From NCBI RefSeq assembly GCF_022829725.1, contig NZ_JAKSYG010000226.1, positions 1 to 64,000 of the forward strand: a DNA stretch of 64,000 nucleotides, in the 5' to 3' direction. The stretch's first letter is position 1. Each line of letters begins with the position of its first letter. Of this stretch, positions 45,898 through 54,196 are shown one piece after another. Origin of the DNA: Methylobacterium sp. E-005. GTDB taxonomy: Bacteria > Pseudomonadota > Alphaproteobacteria > Rhizobiales > Beijerinckiaceae. The position numbers and the translations under genes are program-made. The notes beneath the pieces are model-generated. The model was not told the DNA's origin. It did not search any database and saw nothing but the letters and a program-made list of their open reading frames with translations.

Positions 45898-46947
45898 TCA
45901 CGGCGCCGGGCTGCTCTTCGGGCGGTCCTGGGAACGCCGGCGGTCGAGGGCTGTGTCGGCGAGGCCGAACAGGGTGAGGGCGACCAGGGCGATGCCCTGG
46001 GTCACGAACAGGATCAGGTACAGCCCGAACAGCATCAGGGTGCGTCCGGGCCGGCCGCGGGAACGGTCGTGGAAGGCGGCGAGGCCCTGGAGCGCGAAGG
46101 CCGCGCTGAACCCCCCCACCAGGGCGACGCCGAGCACGCCGATATAGCCGGGCCCGAGACACATCAGCAGCGCGGCGCCGAGGGCGGCCAGCGTGATCCG
46201 CGGCATGGCGGTCGACGCAAGGTCCGGCCAGGGCCGCGGCAGGCGGCCGGAGATCTTCACGATCCGGGCCGAGGCCCAGAGGTAGAAGGCTAGCAGCAGC
46301 GCCAGACCGTTGGCCGCGAAGGCCGGCACCACGCGCGCCAGGGCATCGGCCACCTCCGTCCGGGTGACATCAGCCTGATCGGCCTCAGCCTGCGGAGCCG
46401 TGTCGGTGTCTGGGGTTGTGTCCTGGCCGGAGCGCTCCGATGCGACCGGTGAGGCATCGGTGCGGCCCGCTTCGCTGGTCGACCGGGCGGCCGCGGGCAT
46501 GCGGGCCTGCACCAGGGTCTGGGCGAGGGCACGCAGCTGCCGATCGAAGGCGGCGTGGTTCGGCGAGGACAGGACAGCGATGGCGATGAAGGCCAGAGCC
46601 GCCGTGGCGGCGATCCAGCCGAGCAGGCGGCCGGTCGGATACCATTCGAGGCCGCGCGGGGTCTCGCGCCCGAGGAGCGTCAGATAGGCGAGCCACCAGG
46701 CCGGCACGGCGATGTAGGCGCCGAAGGCGAGGCCCATGAAGGGTGTGATCACCAGGCCCAGCACGAGGCTGCCGGCCGCGGCCGCCCACAAAGCGGCCTT
46801 GTGGCTCCAGCCGAGTCCGACGATCAGGATCGGCAGCGGTGCTACGAGGTAGAGCAGGATCGCGAGCGGCGACGCCTTCAGGAGCACGCCGAACAGGAGT
46901 GCCGAGACGAGGCCCGCGCCGATACCGATGCCGATATGCTGTGCCAT
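45898..46947 (-). CDS. DUF2232 (YybS-like) membrane protein
   Basis: A 349-residue multi-helix inner-membrane protein of the DUF2232 family. Hydrophobic helices start at residue 5 (IGIGIGAGLVSALLFGVLLK), and a polar insertion rich in Thr, Asp and Gln (about 160-190) precedes four more helices. The gene lies between rpsR and rplI, a conserved position in alphaproteobacteria. The function is unknown; proximity suggests only co-expression with ribosomal proteins. Confidence 0.85.
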   Translation of the reverse strand: MAQHIGIGIGAGLVSALLFGVLLKASPLAILLYLVAPLPILIVGLGWSHKAALWAAAAGSLVLGLVITPFMGLAFGAYIAVPAWWLAYLTLLGRETPRGLEWYPTGRLLGWIAATAALAFIAIAVLSSPNHAAFDRQLRALAQTLVQARMPAAARSTSEAGRTDASPVASERSGQDTTPDTDTAPQAEADQADVTRTEVADALARVVPAFAANGLALLLAFYLWASARIVKISGRLPRPWPDLASTAMPRITLAALGAALLMCLGPGYIGVLGVALVGGFSAAFALQGLAAFHDRSRGRPGRTLMLFGLYLILFVTQGIALVALTLFGLADTALDRRRSQDRPKSSPAP

Positions 46948-47077
46948 GACATCCGCTGTCCCGCTGCCGCTGCGGCAGGGTTAGGGGCGGCGATGCGCCC
47001 CAACGATCGGGCGACCTCGGGCCGCCCTCTGCGAGGACCGGCCCGGGCTGATGCCGGGCCGGCGGGTTCGTCGTGTC

Positions 47078-47335
47078 TTACTTGATCACGTAGGGCAGCA
47101 GGCCGAGGAAGCGGGCGCGCTTGATCGCCTGGGCGAGCTCACGCTGCTTCTTGGCCGAGACTGCGGTGATCCGCGACGGCACGATCTTGCCGCGCTCGGA
47201 CACGTAGCGGGACAGGAGCTTGACGTCCTTGTAGTCGATCTTCGGCGCGTTCGCGCCGGAGAACGGGCAGGTCTTGCGACGACGGAAGAAGGGACGGCGT
47301 CCGCCGCCCGCACCCGCACCAGCACCGAATGCCAT
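47078..47335 (-). CDS. rpsR: 30S ribosomal protein S18
   Basis: An 85-residue S18 that binds S6 on the 30S platform. Conserved parts are RRPFFRRRKTCPFSG, IDYKDVKLLSRYVSERGKIV, PSRITAVSAKKQRELAQAIK and RARFLGLLPYV. The Gly-rich start (MAFGAGAGAGGGRR) is an alphaproteobacterial feature. It begins three bases after the rpsF stop and forms a cotranscribed pair with it. Confidence 0.96.
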   Translation of the reverse strand: MAFGAGAGAGGGRRPFFRRRKTCPFSGANAPKIDYKDVKLLSRYVSERGKIVPSRITAVSAKKQRELAQAIKRARFLGLLPYVIK

Positions 47336-47338
47336 GGG

Positions 47339-47803
47339 TTAGCCCTCCCCGCCGAAGCTGCGCTCGCCGCGATCACCCCGATCGCCGCGGTCACCCCGGT
47401 CGCCGCCGAAGCCGCCGCCGCCACCGAAGCCTTCGTCATCACGACGACGGCCGCGCTCGCGATCCTTGCGGTCGTCGCGGTCGCGCTTCTGCATCATGGC
47501 GGACGGCTCCTGGTCGAGCTCCTCGACCCGGACGGTCATGAAGCGCAGGACGTCCTCGGAGATCTGCATCTGGCGCTCCATCTCGGCGATGGCGGCCGGC
47601 GGGGCGTCGATGTTGAGCAGCGCGAAATGCGCCTTGCGGTTCTTCTTGATCCGGTAGGCGAGGGACTTCACGCCCCACATCTCGATCTTCTCGAGACGGC
47701 CACCGTTCTGCTCGATCACACCCTTGTAGGTGTCGATCATCGTCTCGACCTGCTGGGACGTCACGTCCTGGCGGGCCAAGAGCACATGCTCGTAGAGAGG
47801 CAT
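47339..47803 (-). CDS. rpsF: 30S ribosomal protein S6
   Basis: A 154-residue S6. The ferredoxin-like core (residues 1-95: MPLYEHVLLARQDVTSQQVE, KIEMWGVKSLAYRIKKNRKA, HFALLNIDAPPAAIAEMERQ) is followed by a charged and Gly-rich tail with repeated GDR units and FGGGGGFGGD. S6 pairs with S18 on the 30S platform. ATG 47803 is the family start; an ATG five codons upstream is possible. First gene of the S6-S18-DUF2232-L9 unit. Confidence 0.95.
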   Translation of the reverse strand: MPLYEHVLLARQDVTSQQVETMIDTYKGVIEQNGGRLEKIEMWGVKSLAYRIKKNRKAHFALLNIDAPPAAIAEMERQMQISEDVLRFMTVRVEELDQEPSAMMQKRDRDDRKDRERGRRRDDEGFGGGGGFGGDRGDRGDRGDRGERSFGGEG

Positions 47804-48331
47804 TGTCGGGCCTTTCATCGTCAAAAGGAGCCCGGCCGCCGGGAGGCGGATGGTTCGGGCCGGTTCATCTCGCGGATCACTCGGCGCCAAGCCCTTCGAG
47901 CCGATTTTCAGGCCCGAGCGGTTGATCGAAGGCGGAGACACCGGACGACGGGATCTTGAGGAGCCCTGTGCCGCAAGCGGCACCGTCCGTTCAGCCCCCG
48001 GCCGGAGCGAACGCGAGGGGCGGCGCATAGTCGGTTTTCAAAGGGATGGCAAGTCGGAGAGCTTCGGGAATGGAGCTTCTGTGCGGTGCTTTCTGTGCTG
48101 GATCCCGGACAGGTTCCGCTTCGCCGCACCTGTCCGGAAATGGGTCCGTGCAGGATGAGACGCCATCCTTTTCCGGGCGCATGCAGCGCCAGCGAGAGCG
48201 ACCCGGGACCCAGCGCGGAACGCGCGGCGGAGCGGCGCCATGCTTCAACCCGCCTTGCCGCCATGCCCACGCACCAGCATATCGCTGCCAGGAGCCCGGC
48301 ACATCGCGCCGACCTTGGGACGAACCAGCGG
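47804..48331. other. Divergent intergenic region between rpsF and pdxJ
   Basis: About 530 bases. Frames on both strands overlap each other and show no motif, and the longest upstream extension of pdxJ has no homology. It contains a strong inverted repeat at 48105-48137. The rpsF leader (47804-48020) and the pdxJ leader must both lie here. Confidence 0.45.
48105..48137. repeat. Perfect 10-bp inverted repeat in rpsF-pdxJ intergenic region
   Basis: CCGGACAGGT (48105-48114) and ACCTGTCCGG (48128-48137) pair exactly around a 13-base loop. It is 302 bases upstream of the rpsF start and 195 before pdxJ. A terminator or attenuator hairpin without T-run, a small RNA part or a protein site are possible. 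Confidence 0.5.
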
Positions 48332-49081
48332 ATGACCTCCGAAAAGCTGCGCCTCGGCGTCAACATCGACCACGTCGCCACCGTCCGCAACGCCCGCGGC
48401 GGCGACTATCCGAGTCCGGTGCGGGCCGCGCTGCTGGCGGTCGAAGCGGGGGCGGACGGCATCACCGCGCATCTGCGCGAGGATCGGCGCCACATCCGCG
48501 ACGCCGACATCGCGGCGCTCAAGCGCAGTCTCTCCGTGCCGCTCAACTTCGAGATGGCCGCCACCGACGAGATGGTGGGAATCGCGCTGGACACGCGGCC
48601 CCACGCCGCCTGCCTCGTCCCGGAGAAGCGCGAGGAGCGCACCACCGAGGGGGGCCTCGACATCATCGGGGGCCGCGATCACCTCGCCCCACGCATCCGG
48701 GCGCTGTCGGAGGCGGGCATCCGGGTCTCGCTGTTCGTCGAGCCGGAACCGGCGGTGATGGAGGCCGCCCGCGCCCTCGGGGCGCCGGTGGTCGAGCTGC
48801 ACACCGGCAGCTACTGCGAGGCGGCGCTGGAGGACGATGCGGCGCGGACCGCGCAGGAACTCGCCCGCATCCGGCGCGCCGCCGCGCACGGCGCGGGTCT
48901 CGGCCTGGAGATCCATGCCGGCCACGGCCTCACCCTTGGCAGCGTCGGACCCGTGGCGGCCCTGCCGCAGATCCGTGAGCTGAACATCGGCCATTCCCTG
49001 ATCGCCGACGCGATCTTCGTGGGACTCACCCAGGCCGTGCGGGACATGCGGGCGGCCATGGACCGCGCCCGGTCCCCATGA
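48332..49081 (+). CDS. pdxJ: Pyridoxine 5'-phosphate synthase
   Basis: A 249-residue TIM-barrel enzyme that joins 1-deoxyxylulose 5-phosphate and 3-amino-2-oxopropyl phosphate to give pyridoxine 5'-phosphate (DXP-dependent vitamin B6 route). Conserved motifs: LGVNIDHVATVRNARGG at the N-terminus, ITAHLREDRRHI near 45-56, PHAACLVPEKREERTTEGG near 90, and HAGHGLT near the C-terminus. ATG 48332 is the family start; the frame continues upstream without homology. Its TGA overlaps the acpS ATG, giving translational coupling in the pdxJ-acpS-lepB-rnc-era block. Confidence 0.95.
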   Translation: MTSEKLRLGVNIDHVATVRNARGGDYPSPVRAALLAVEAGADGITAHLREDRRHIRDADIAALKRSLSVPLNFEMAATDEMVGIALDTRPHAACLVPEKREERTTEGGLDIIGGRDHLAPRIRALSEAGIRVSLFVEPEPAVMEAARALGAPVVELHTGSYCEAALEDDAARTAQELARIRRAAAHGAGLGLEIHAGHGLTLGSVGPVAALPQIRELNIGHSLIADAIFVGLTQAVRDMRAAMDRARSP

Positions 49082-49488
49082 TCATCGGGATCGGATCGGA
49101 TCTCTGCGACATCCGCCGGATCGCCCGGACGCTGGAGCGCCACGGCGAGCGCTTCACGCATCGGGTCTTCACCGATGGGGAACGGGCCCGCTGCGATGCG
49201 CGCGCGTCCCGCGCGGAGGGCTATGCACGGCGCTTCGCCGCCAAGGAGGCCTGCGCCAAGGCGCTCGGCACCGGCCTTAGCGCCGGAGTGTTCTGGCGCG
49301 ATATGGAGGTGGTGAACCTCCCCTCCGGCCAGCCGACCCTGCGCCTCACCGCCGGAGCCGCGGCGCGACTCGCACAGCTGCTGCCGCCGGGCCACGCGGC
49401 GCACCTCCACGTCAGTCTGACGGACGATCCGCCCCTGGCACAAGCCTTCGTGATCATCGAGGCGCTGCCGGTCTCGGGCGCCGGCTGA
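49078..49488 (+). CDS. acpS: Holo-[acyl-carrier-protein] synthase
   Basis: A 136-residue phosphopantetheinyl transferase that activates acyl carrier protein for fatty-acid synthesis. Motifs IIGIGSDLCDIRRIARTLER at the start and RRFAAKEACAKALGTGLSAG near residues 50-69 hold the magnesium and CoA ligands, and HLHVSLTDDP closes the fold. It overlaps pdxJ by four bases. The gap of about 160 bases to lepB may hold a separate promoter. Confidence 0.95.
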   Translation: MIIGIGSDLCDIRRIARTLERHGERFTHRVFTDGERARCDARASRAEGYARRFAAKEACAKALGTGLSAGVFWRDMEVVNLPSGQPTLRLTAGAAARLAQLLPPGHAAHLHVSLTDDPPLAQAFVIIEALPVSGAG

Positions 49489-49651
49489 GCGGGGGGCGGA
49501 TTAGCCGGCCCCCCTCGCGCGTTGCGGGGGGCTCGCGCTTGGTCTAGACCCGCCGCTCACAGCGGACACGATTGCGGCGTATTCCTCGGACAACCGCTTT
49601 CCCTGCCGCCTCCGGGGCGGCAGACGACGCAATTTCAACCGAAGACGGAAC

Positions 49652-50443
49652 GTGCGCGTGGATTACGACGGCAAGCCGCTCAGGAAGCCCGCCGAAACCG
49701 GCACCTGGGCCAGCATCCGCGAGACCCTGAAGGTCGGCATCCAGGCGCTGCTTATCGCCCTCGTGGTGCGCACGCTCCTGTTTCAACCGTTCAACATCCC
49801 CTCGGGCTCGCTGGTACCGACCCTGCTGATCGGCGACTACCTGTTCGTCTCGAAATACTCCTACGGCTACTCGAAGTATTCCCTACCACTCTCGGAATAC
49901 ATCCCGATCCAGGCCGACGGGCGGATCTGGGCCGCCGAGCCCAAGCGTGGCGACATCGCGGTGTTCAAGCTGCCGAAGGACAATGCGACCGACTACATCA
50001 AGCGTGTGATCGGCCTGCCGGGCGACAAGATCCAGATGATCGACGGCGTGCTCAACATCAACGGCAAGGCGGTCAAGCGCGAGCGGATCGCCGATTACGA
50101 GACGACCGACCCCTACGGGCAGGCCACCAAGGTGCCGCAATACCTCGAGACGCTGCCGAACGGCGTGGTCCATAAGGTGATCGAGCGCGACGGCGACAAC
50201 GGCTTCTGGGACAAGACCGAGCTCTATACGGTCCCGGCCGGCCACTTCTTCATGATGGGCGACAACCGCGACAACTCCACCGATTCGCGCGATCTCGCCA
50301 ATGTCGGCTACGTGCCCTTCGCCAACTACGTGGGCCGGGCTGAGATGATCTTCTTCTCGATCGACGAGGGCACGCCGGCGTGGCAGGTCTGGAACTGGCC
50401 GGCCCATGTCCGCTGGACCCGCCTGTTCTCGACGATCCATTGA
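49652..50443 (+). CDS. lepB: Signal peptidase I
   Basis: A 263-residue inner-membrane serine protease that removes signal peptides from exported proteins. One N-terminal membrane helix (LKVGIQALLIALVVRTLLFQ) is followed by the catalytic serine in IPSGSLVPTLLIGDYLFVSK, where Leu follows SGS instead of the usual Met. The catalytic lysine is in DYIKRVIGLPGDKI, and the closing motif is GDNRDNSTDSR. The start is a GTG. Its TGA overlaps the rnc TTG start. It belongs to the conserved lepB-rnc-era order. Confidence 0.94.
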   Translation: MRVDYDGKPLRKPAETGTWASIRETLKVGIQALLIALVVRTLLFQPFNIPSGSLVPTLLIGDYLFVSKYSYGYSKYSLPLSEYIPIQADGRIWAAEPKRGDIAVFKLPKDNATDYIKRVIGLPGDKIQMIDGVLNINGKAVKRERIADYETTDPYGQATKVPQYLETLPNGVVHKVIERDGDNGFWDKTELYTVPAGHFFMMGDNRDNSTDSRDLANVGYVPFANYVGRAEMIFFSIDEGTPAWQVWNWPAHVRWTRLFSTIH

Positions 50444-51219
50444 TCGGTCCGGACTTGGACGAGGCCGCCCAGCCCCGGACCTCGGCGCGGACCCGGCGCG
50501 CCCACAAGCCGCGCCCGCCGCTCGGCCTGCTGGAGGCGCGGATCGGGCACAGCTTCGCCGACGAGAGCCTGCTCACCCGCGCGCTGACCCACACCAGCAA
50601 GGCCGCCGGCCGGGGTGGCAGCTATCAGCGCCTCGAATTCCTCGGCGATCGCGTGCTCGGCCTCGCGGTGGCGGACCGGCTCTACGCCGCGTTTCCGGAT
50701 GCCGACGAGGGTGACCTCTCGCGCCGGCTCGCCGCCCTCGTGCGGCGGGAGACCTGCGCCGTGGTGGCCGCGTCCTGGGATGTCGGCCCCCACCTGATCC
50801 TCGGACAGGGCGAGGTCATGGGCGGCGGGCGCCGCAACCAGACCATCCTGGCCGATGTCTGCGAGGCGATCCTCGGCGCCATCTATCTCGATGCCGGGTT
50901 CGACGTGGCCCGGGCCGTGGTCGAGGCGCATTTTAACCCGAGCGCGCCCCCGGCAGCCTCCCGGGGCCGCGACGCCAAATCGGCCCTGCAGGAATGGGCC
51001 ATGGGCCGGAGCCTGCCGATCCCCACCTATGAGGTGGTCGAACGCACCGGCCCGGACCACGCGCCGAAGTTCCGCATCGCGGTTCAGGTCGAGGGTCTTG
51101 CGCCCGGGCTCGGCGAGGGCACATCGAAGCGGATCGCCGAGCAGGCAGCCGCGCAGGCGCTGTTGGAGCGGGAGGGAATCGGGGCCCTGCCGGCGGCGGG
51201 GCCGACGGAGACAGCATGA
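50440..51219 (+). CDS. rnc: Ribonuclease III
   Basis: A 259-residue double-strand-specific endoribonuclease for rRNA processing. The catalytic signature YQRLEFLGDRVLGLAVAD lies near residues 65-82 with the second acidic site in DVCEAILGAIYLDAGFDVAR. A C-terminal dsRNA-binding domain follows (AKSALQEWAMGRSLPIPTYE, EGTSKRIAEQAAAQALL). The best start is TTG 50440 overlapping the lepB stop (TTGA); a start further inside lepB is unlikely. The TGA overlaps the era ATG. Confidence 0.93.
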   Translation: MIGPDLDEAAQPRTSARTRRAHKPRPPLGLLEARIGHSFADESLLTRALTHTSKAAGRGGSYQRLEFLGDRVLGLAVADRLYAAFPDADEGDLSRRLAALVRRETCAVVAASWDVGPHLILGQGEVMGGGRRNQTILADVCEAILGAIYLDAGFDVARAVVEAHFNPSAPPAASRGRDAKSALQEWAMGRSLPIPTYEVVERTGPDHAPKFRIAVQVEGLAPGLGEGTSKRIAEQAAAQALLEREGIGALPAAGPTETA

Positions 51220-52187
51220 CCGAACACGATCAGGACGATTCACAGCCCGAGGGCGGAACCAACATCGTCTCCGCACTGCCGGGCACGCTCACCGACGCCC
51301 GGGCGGGCTTCGTCGCGCTGATCGGCGTGCCGAATGCGGGCAAGTCGACGCTCCTGAACAACCTCGTCGGCACGAAGGTCTCGATTGTCTCCCGCAAGGT
51401 GCAGACGACCCGGGCGCTTGTGCGCGGCATCTTCATCGAGGGCAACGCCCAGGTCGTGCTGGTCGATACGCCCGGCATCTTCGCGCCCAAGCGCCGGCTC
51501 GACCGGGCGATGGTGCATTCGGCCTGGAGCGGCGCCGCCGACGCGGACGCGGTCTGCCTGCTGGTGGATGCCCGCAAGGGCGTCGACGAGGAGGTCGAGG
51601 CGGTGCTGTCGCGCCTTGACGGAGTGAGGCGGGACAAGCTGCTGATCCTCAACAAGATCGACCTGATCGCCCGCGAGCGGCTGCTCGATCTTGCGGCCAA
51701 GCTCAATGCCGCCGCGCCCTTCGCCGAGACCTTCATGATCTCGGCGCTGAATGGCAGCGGCGTGCAGGATCTCCGGCGGGCACTCGCCGCCCGGATGCCG
51801 GCCGGTCCCTGGCTCTACCCGGAGGATCAGGTCTCGGACGCACCGTTGCGCATGCTCGCGGCCGAGATCACCCGCGAGAAGATCTACGACCGGCTGCACG
51901 AGGAACTGCCTTACCGCTCCACGGTCGAGACCGACCAGTGGCAGGTCCGGGCGGACGGCTCGGTGCGGATCGAGCAGACGATCTTCGTGGAGCGCGAGAG
52001 CCAGCGCTCGATCGTGCTCGGCAAGGGCGGCCAGACCATCCGGTCGATCGGTCAGGCGGCCCGGATCGAGATCGCCGAGGCGGCTGACGCGAAGGTGCAC
52101 CTGTTCCTGCACGTGAAGGTGCGGGAGAACTGGGCCGACGACCCAGCCCGCTACCGCGAGATGGGCCTCGAATTCCCGCGGGGATGA
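51216..52187 (+). CDS. era: GTPase Era
   Basis: A 323-residue GTPase that assists 16S rRNA maturation and 30S assembly. GTP motifs: G1 GVPNAGKSTLLNNLVG, G2-region KVQTTRALVRGI, G3 VLVDTPGIFAPKRRLDRAM, G4 LILNKIDLI. The C-terminal KH domain has RSIVLGKGGQTIRSIGQAAR near residues 266-285. It overlaps rnc by four bases and ends the lepB-rnc-era block. The recO gene that often follows in relatives is not here. Confidence 0.95.
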   Translation: MTEHDQDDSQPEGGTNIVSALPGTLTDARAGFVALIGVPNAGKSTLLNNLVGTKVSIVSRKVQTTRALVRGIFIEGNAQVVLVDTPGIFAPKRRLDRAMVHSAWSGAADADAVCLLVDARKGVDEEVEAVLSRLDGVRRDKLLILNKIDLIARERLLDLAAKLNAAAPFAETFMISALNGSGVQDLRRALAARMPAGPWLYPEDQVSDAPLRMLAAEITREKIYDRLHEELPYRSTVETDQWQVRADGSVRIEQTIFVERESQRSIVLGKGGQTIRSIGQAARIEIAEAADAKVHLFLHVKVRENWADDPARYREMGLEFPRG

Positions 52188-52345
52188 TCGCCGATCCAGG
52201 GCGCTTCGATTGGGAAGGCTGGGCTTTCGGCGCCATTCGGGTATAAACCAGGCCGTTCCCCCGGATGATCCGAGTCGGGCGCGGGTCTCCCCGCACCGCC
52301 GCGGAATCGCGTTCCGAAGCCGACTCTCCAACTCCCGAATCATTC

Positions 52346-53251
52346 ATGCGACATGCCGTCTACGGCCTGCCGCCGATGGATCTCGCCGAGATCCCCGGCG
52401 ATGCCGTGCAGGTTTCCCCTTTGATTCCCGGTGCCGCGCGGCTCGAGGATCTGACCGAGAACAGCCTCGACGTCGCCACCGTGCTCGCGCCGCCCGGAAC
52501 GGTCGAGCGCCGCTACGTGCTGGCTCAGGTCCTGCGCGCCCTGGGGCCCGGCGGCCGGATGATCGCCCTGGCGCCGAAGGACCGGGGCGGGACGCGGCTG
52601 GCCAAGGAACTCAGCACCTTCGGCTGTGCGGCCGCCGACCAGCCGCGCCGCCATCACCGGATCTGCCGGGCCGACCGGCCGCCGGAGCCCGCCGGCATCG
52701 CCGAGGCGATCGACGCGGGAGGCCCTCGCCACGTCGACAATCTCGCCCTGTGCACCCAGCCCGGCATCTTCTCCTGGGATCGGCTCGATCCCGGCACGGC
52801 CTTGCTCCTGCGCGCGCTGCCGGTGCTGAAGGGCCGCGGGGCCGATCTCGGCTGCGGCCTCGGGATCCTGGCCCGCGCGGTTCTGGCGTCGGAGGCCGTC
52901 ACCGCCATGACCCTGGTCGAGATCGACCGCCGCGCCGTCGAGATGGCCCGCCGTAACGTCTCCGACCCCCGGGCCACGATCCTCTGGGCCGATATCCGGA
53001 CGCCCGGGCAGGTGCCGGGCGACCTCGATTTCATCGTCACGAACCCCCCCTTTCACGAGGGCGGAGCGGAGGATCAGGCGCTCGGCCGGGCCTTCATCGC
53101 CCGGGCTGCCGAATCGCTGAGGCCCGGCGGCACGCTCTGGCTCGTGGCCAACGCGCACCTGCCCTACGACGTGCCGCTGCGGGCGGCGTTCCGCTCCGTG
53201 TCGGTAGCGGTTCAGGACGGCGGCTACCGGGTCTACGAGGCGCGCCGGTGA
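52346..53251 (+). CDS. RsmC-like class I SAM methyltransferase
   Basis: A 301-residue methyltransferase with the RsmC/RlmG two-domain layout: an N-terminal degenerate methyltransferase-like domain (VLAQVLRALGPGGRMIALAP) and a C-terminal active one. In the latter, ADLGCGLGILARAVLASEAV binds SAM and FIVTNPPFHEGGAEDQALG carries the NPPF motif of base N-methylation. RsmC makes m2G in 16S rRNA; the exact target here is inferred. ATG 52346 is chosen at the start of the homology; ATG 52265 is possible. It overlaps the next gene by four bases (GTGA). Confidence 0.87.
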   Translation: MRHAVYGLPPMDLAEIPGDAVQVSPLIPGAARLEDLTENSLDVATVLAPPGTVERRYVLAQVLRALGPGGRMIALAPKDRGGTRLAKELSTFGCAAADQPRRHHRICRADRPPEPAGIAEAIDAGGPRHVDNLALCTQPGIFSWDRLDPGTALLLRALPVLKGRGADLGCGLGILARAVLASEAVTAMTLVEIDRRAVEMARRNVSDPRATILWADIRTPGQVPGDLDFIVTNPPFHEGGAEDQALGRAFIARAAESLRPGGTLWLVANAHLPYDVPLRAAFRSVSVAVQDGGYRVYEARR

Positions 53252-53985
53252 GCGCGAAGGCCGTGCGGCTCGACAAGCTGCTCGCCAATCTGGGTTACGG
53301 CTCGCGCCGGGAGATCCAGGGGCTCGCCCGGGCCGGGGCGATCCGCCTCGACGGCGCGGATCTCGACGATGCCGGCGTGCGGATCGCCCTCGATCCGGAT
53401 CTCCCCGCGCGCCTGACGATCGACGGCGAGGCCCTCGATCCGCTGCCGGGCCTCTGCCTGATGCTGCACAAGCCCCTCGGGGTGACCTGCTCGCACAAGG
53501 AGGCCGGTCCGCTGATCTACGGGCTGCTGCCGGAGCGCTGGCGCCGGCGCGACCCGCCGCTCTCCACCGTCGGCCGCCTCGACAAGGAGACTTCGGGCCT
53601 GCTCCTGCTGACCGACGACGGGGCGCTGCTGCACCGGATCATCAGCCCGAAGGCCCAGGTGGCGAAGCGCTACCGCGTCACCCTCGACCGGCCGCTGACG
53701 GGCCGCGAGGCGGCGGTGTTCGCGTCGGGAACGCTGATGCTGGAGGGCGAGGAGCGGCCGCTGCTGCCGGTGGACCTCGTGGCCGAGGATGCCACCCGTT
53801 GCGCGGTGACGCTGACCGAGGGTCGCTACCATCAGGTCCGCCGGATGTTCGCCGCCGTGGGCAACCACGTCACGGCGCTCCACCGGGATCGGGTCGGAGG
53901 GCTGGATCTGCCGGCGGATCTCGCCGCGGGGGCCTACCACGTGATGACGGCCGGCGATGTGGCCGTCGTGTTCGCGGGCGGATGA
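53248..53985 (+). CDS. RsuA/RluE-family pseudouridine synthase
   Basis: A 245-residue rRNA modification enzyme. The N-terminal S4 domain is VRLDKLLANLGYGSRREIQG, and the catalytic aspartate is in VGRLDKETSGLLLLTDDGAL near residues 108-127. The closing EGRYHQVRRMFAAVGNHVTA is the family's conserved loop. RsuA converts U516 in 16S rRNA to pseudouridine; a 16S target is likely because the coupled upstream gene is RsmC-like. GTG start overlapping the methyltransferase stop. Confidence 0.92.
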   Translation: MSAKAVRLDKLLANLGYGSRREIQGLARAGAIRLDGADLDDAGVRIALDPDLPARLTIDGEALDPLPGLCLMLHKPLGVTCSHKEAGPLIYGLLPERWRRRDPPLSTVGRLDKETSGLLLLTDDGALLHRIISPKAQVAKRYRVTLDRPLTGREAAVFASGTLMLEGEERPLLPVDLVAEDATRCAVTLTEGRYHQVRRMFAAVGNHVTALHRDRVGGLDLPADLAAGAYHVMTAGDVAVVFAGG

Positions 53986-54134
53986 TTCCGGCTGTCTCCG
54001 ACGTGCCGCGCGGGCCATGTGGCCTCGCCAATCTGATCGCGGCGCTCCTTGCCTCGAACCGCACACTCTGCTAAGCGCCCGCCCATCCCACACGCGGAGC
54101 CGGCCTCATGCCTGAATGAGGCGTTTCCGGTGGT

Positions 54135-54153
54135 CGCCCGAATGCGTCGGGCG
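54135..54153 (+). promoter_or_regulatory. Hairpin in the rpsB leader
   Basis: CGCCCGA (54135-54141) pairs exactly with TCGGGCG (54147-54153) around a five-base loop, 44 bases before the rpsB start. rpsB leaders in other bacteria bind S2 for autogenous control; whether this hairpin does so is inference. Confidence 0.4.
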
Positions 54154-54196
54154 GCTGCATCCCTCCGCGGCGGATCCAACCGGAGAGCACACAGAT

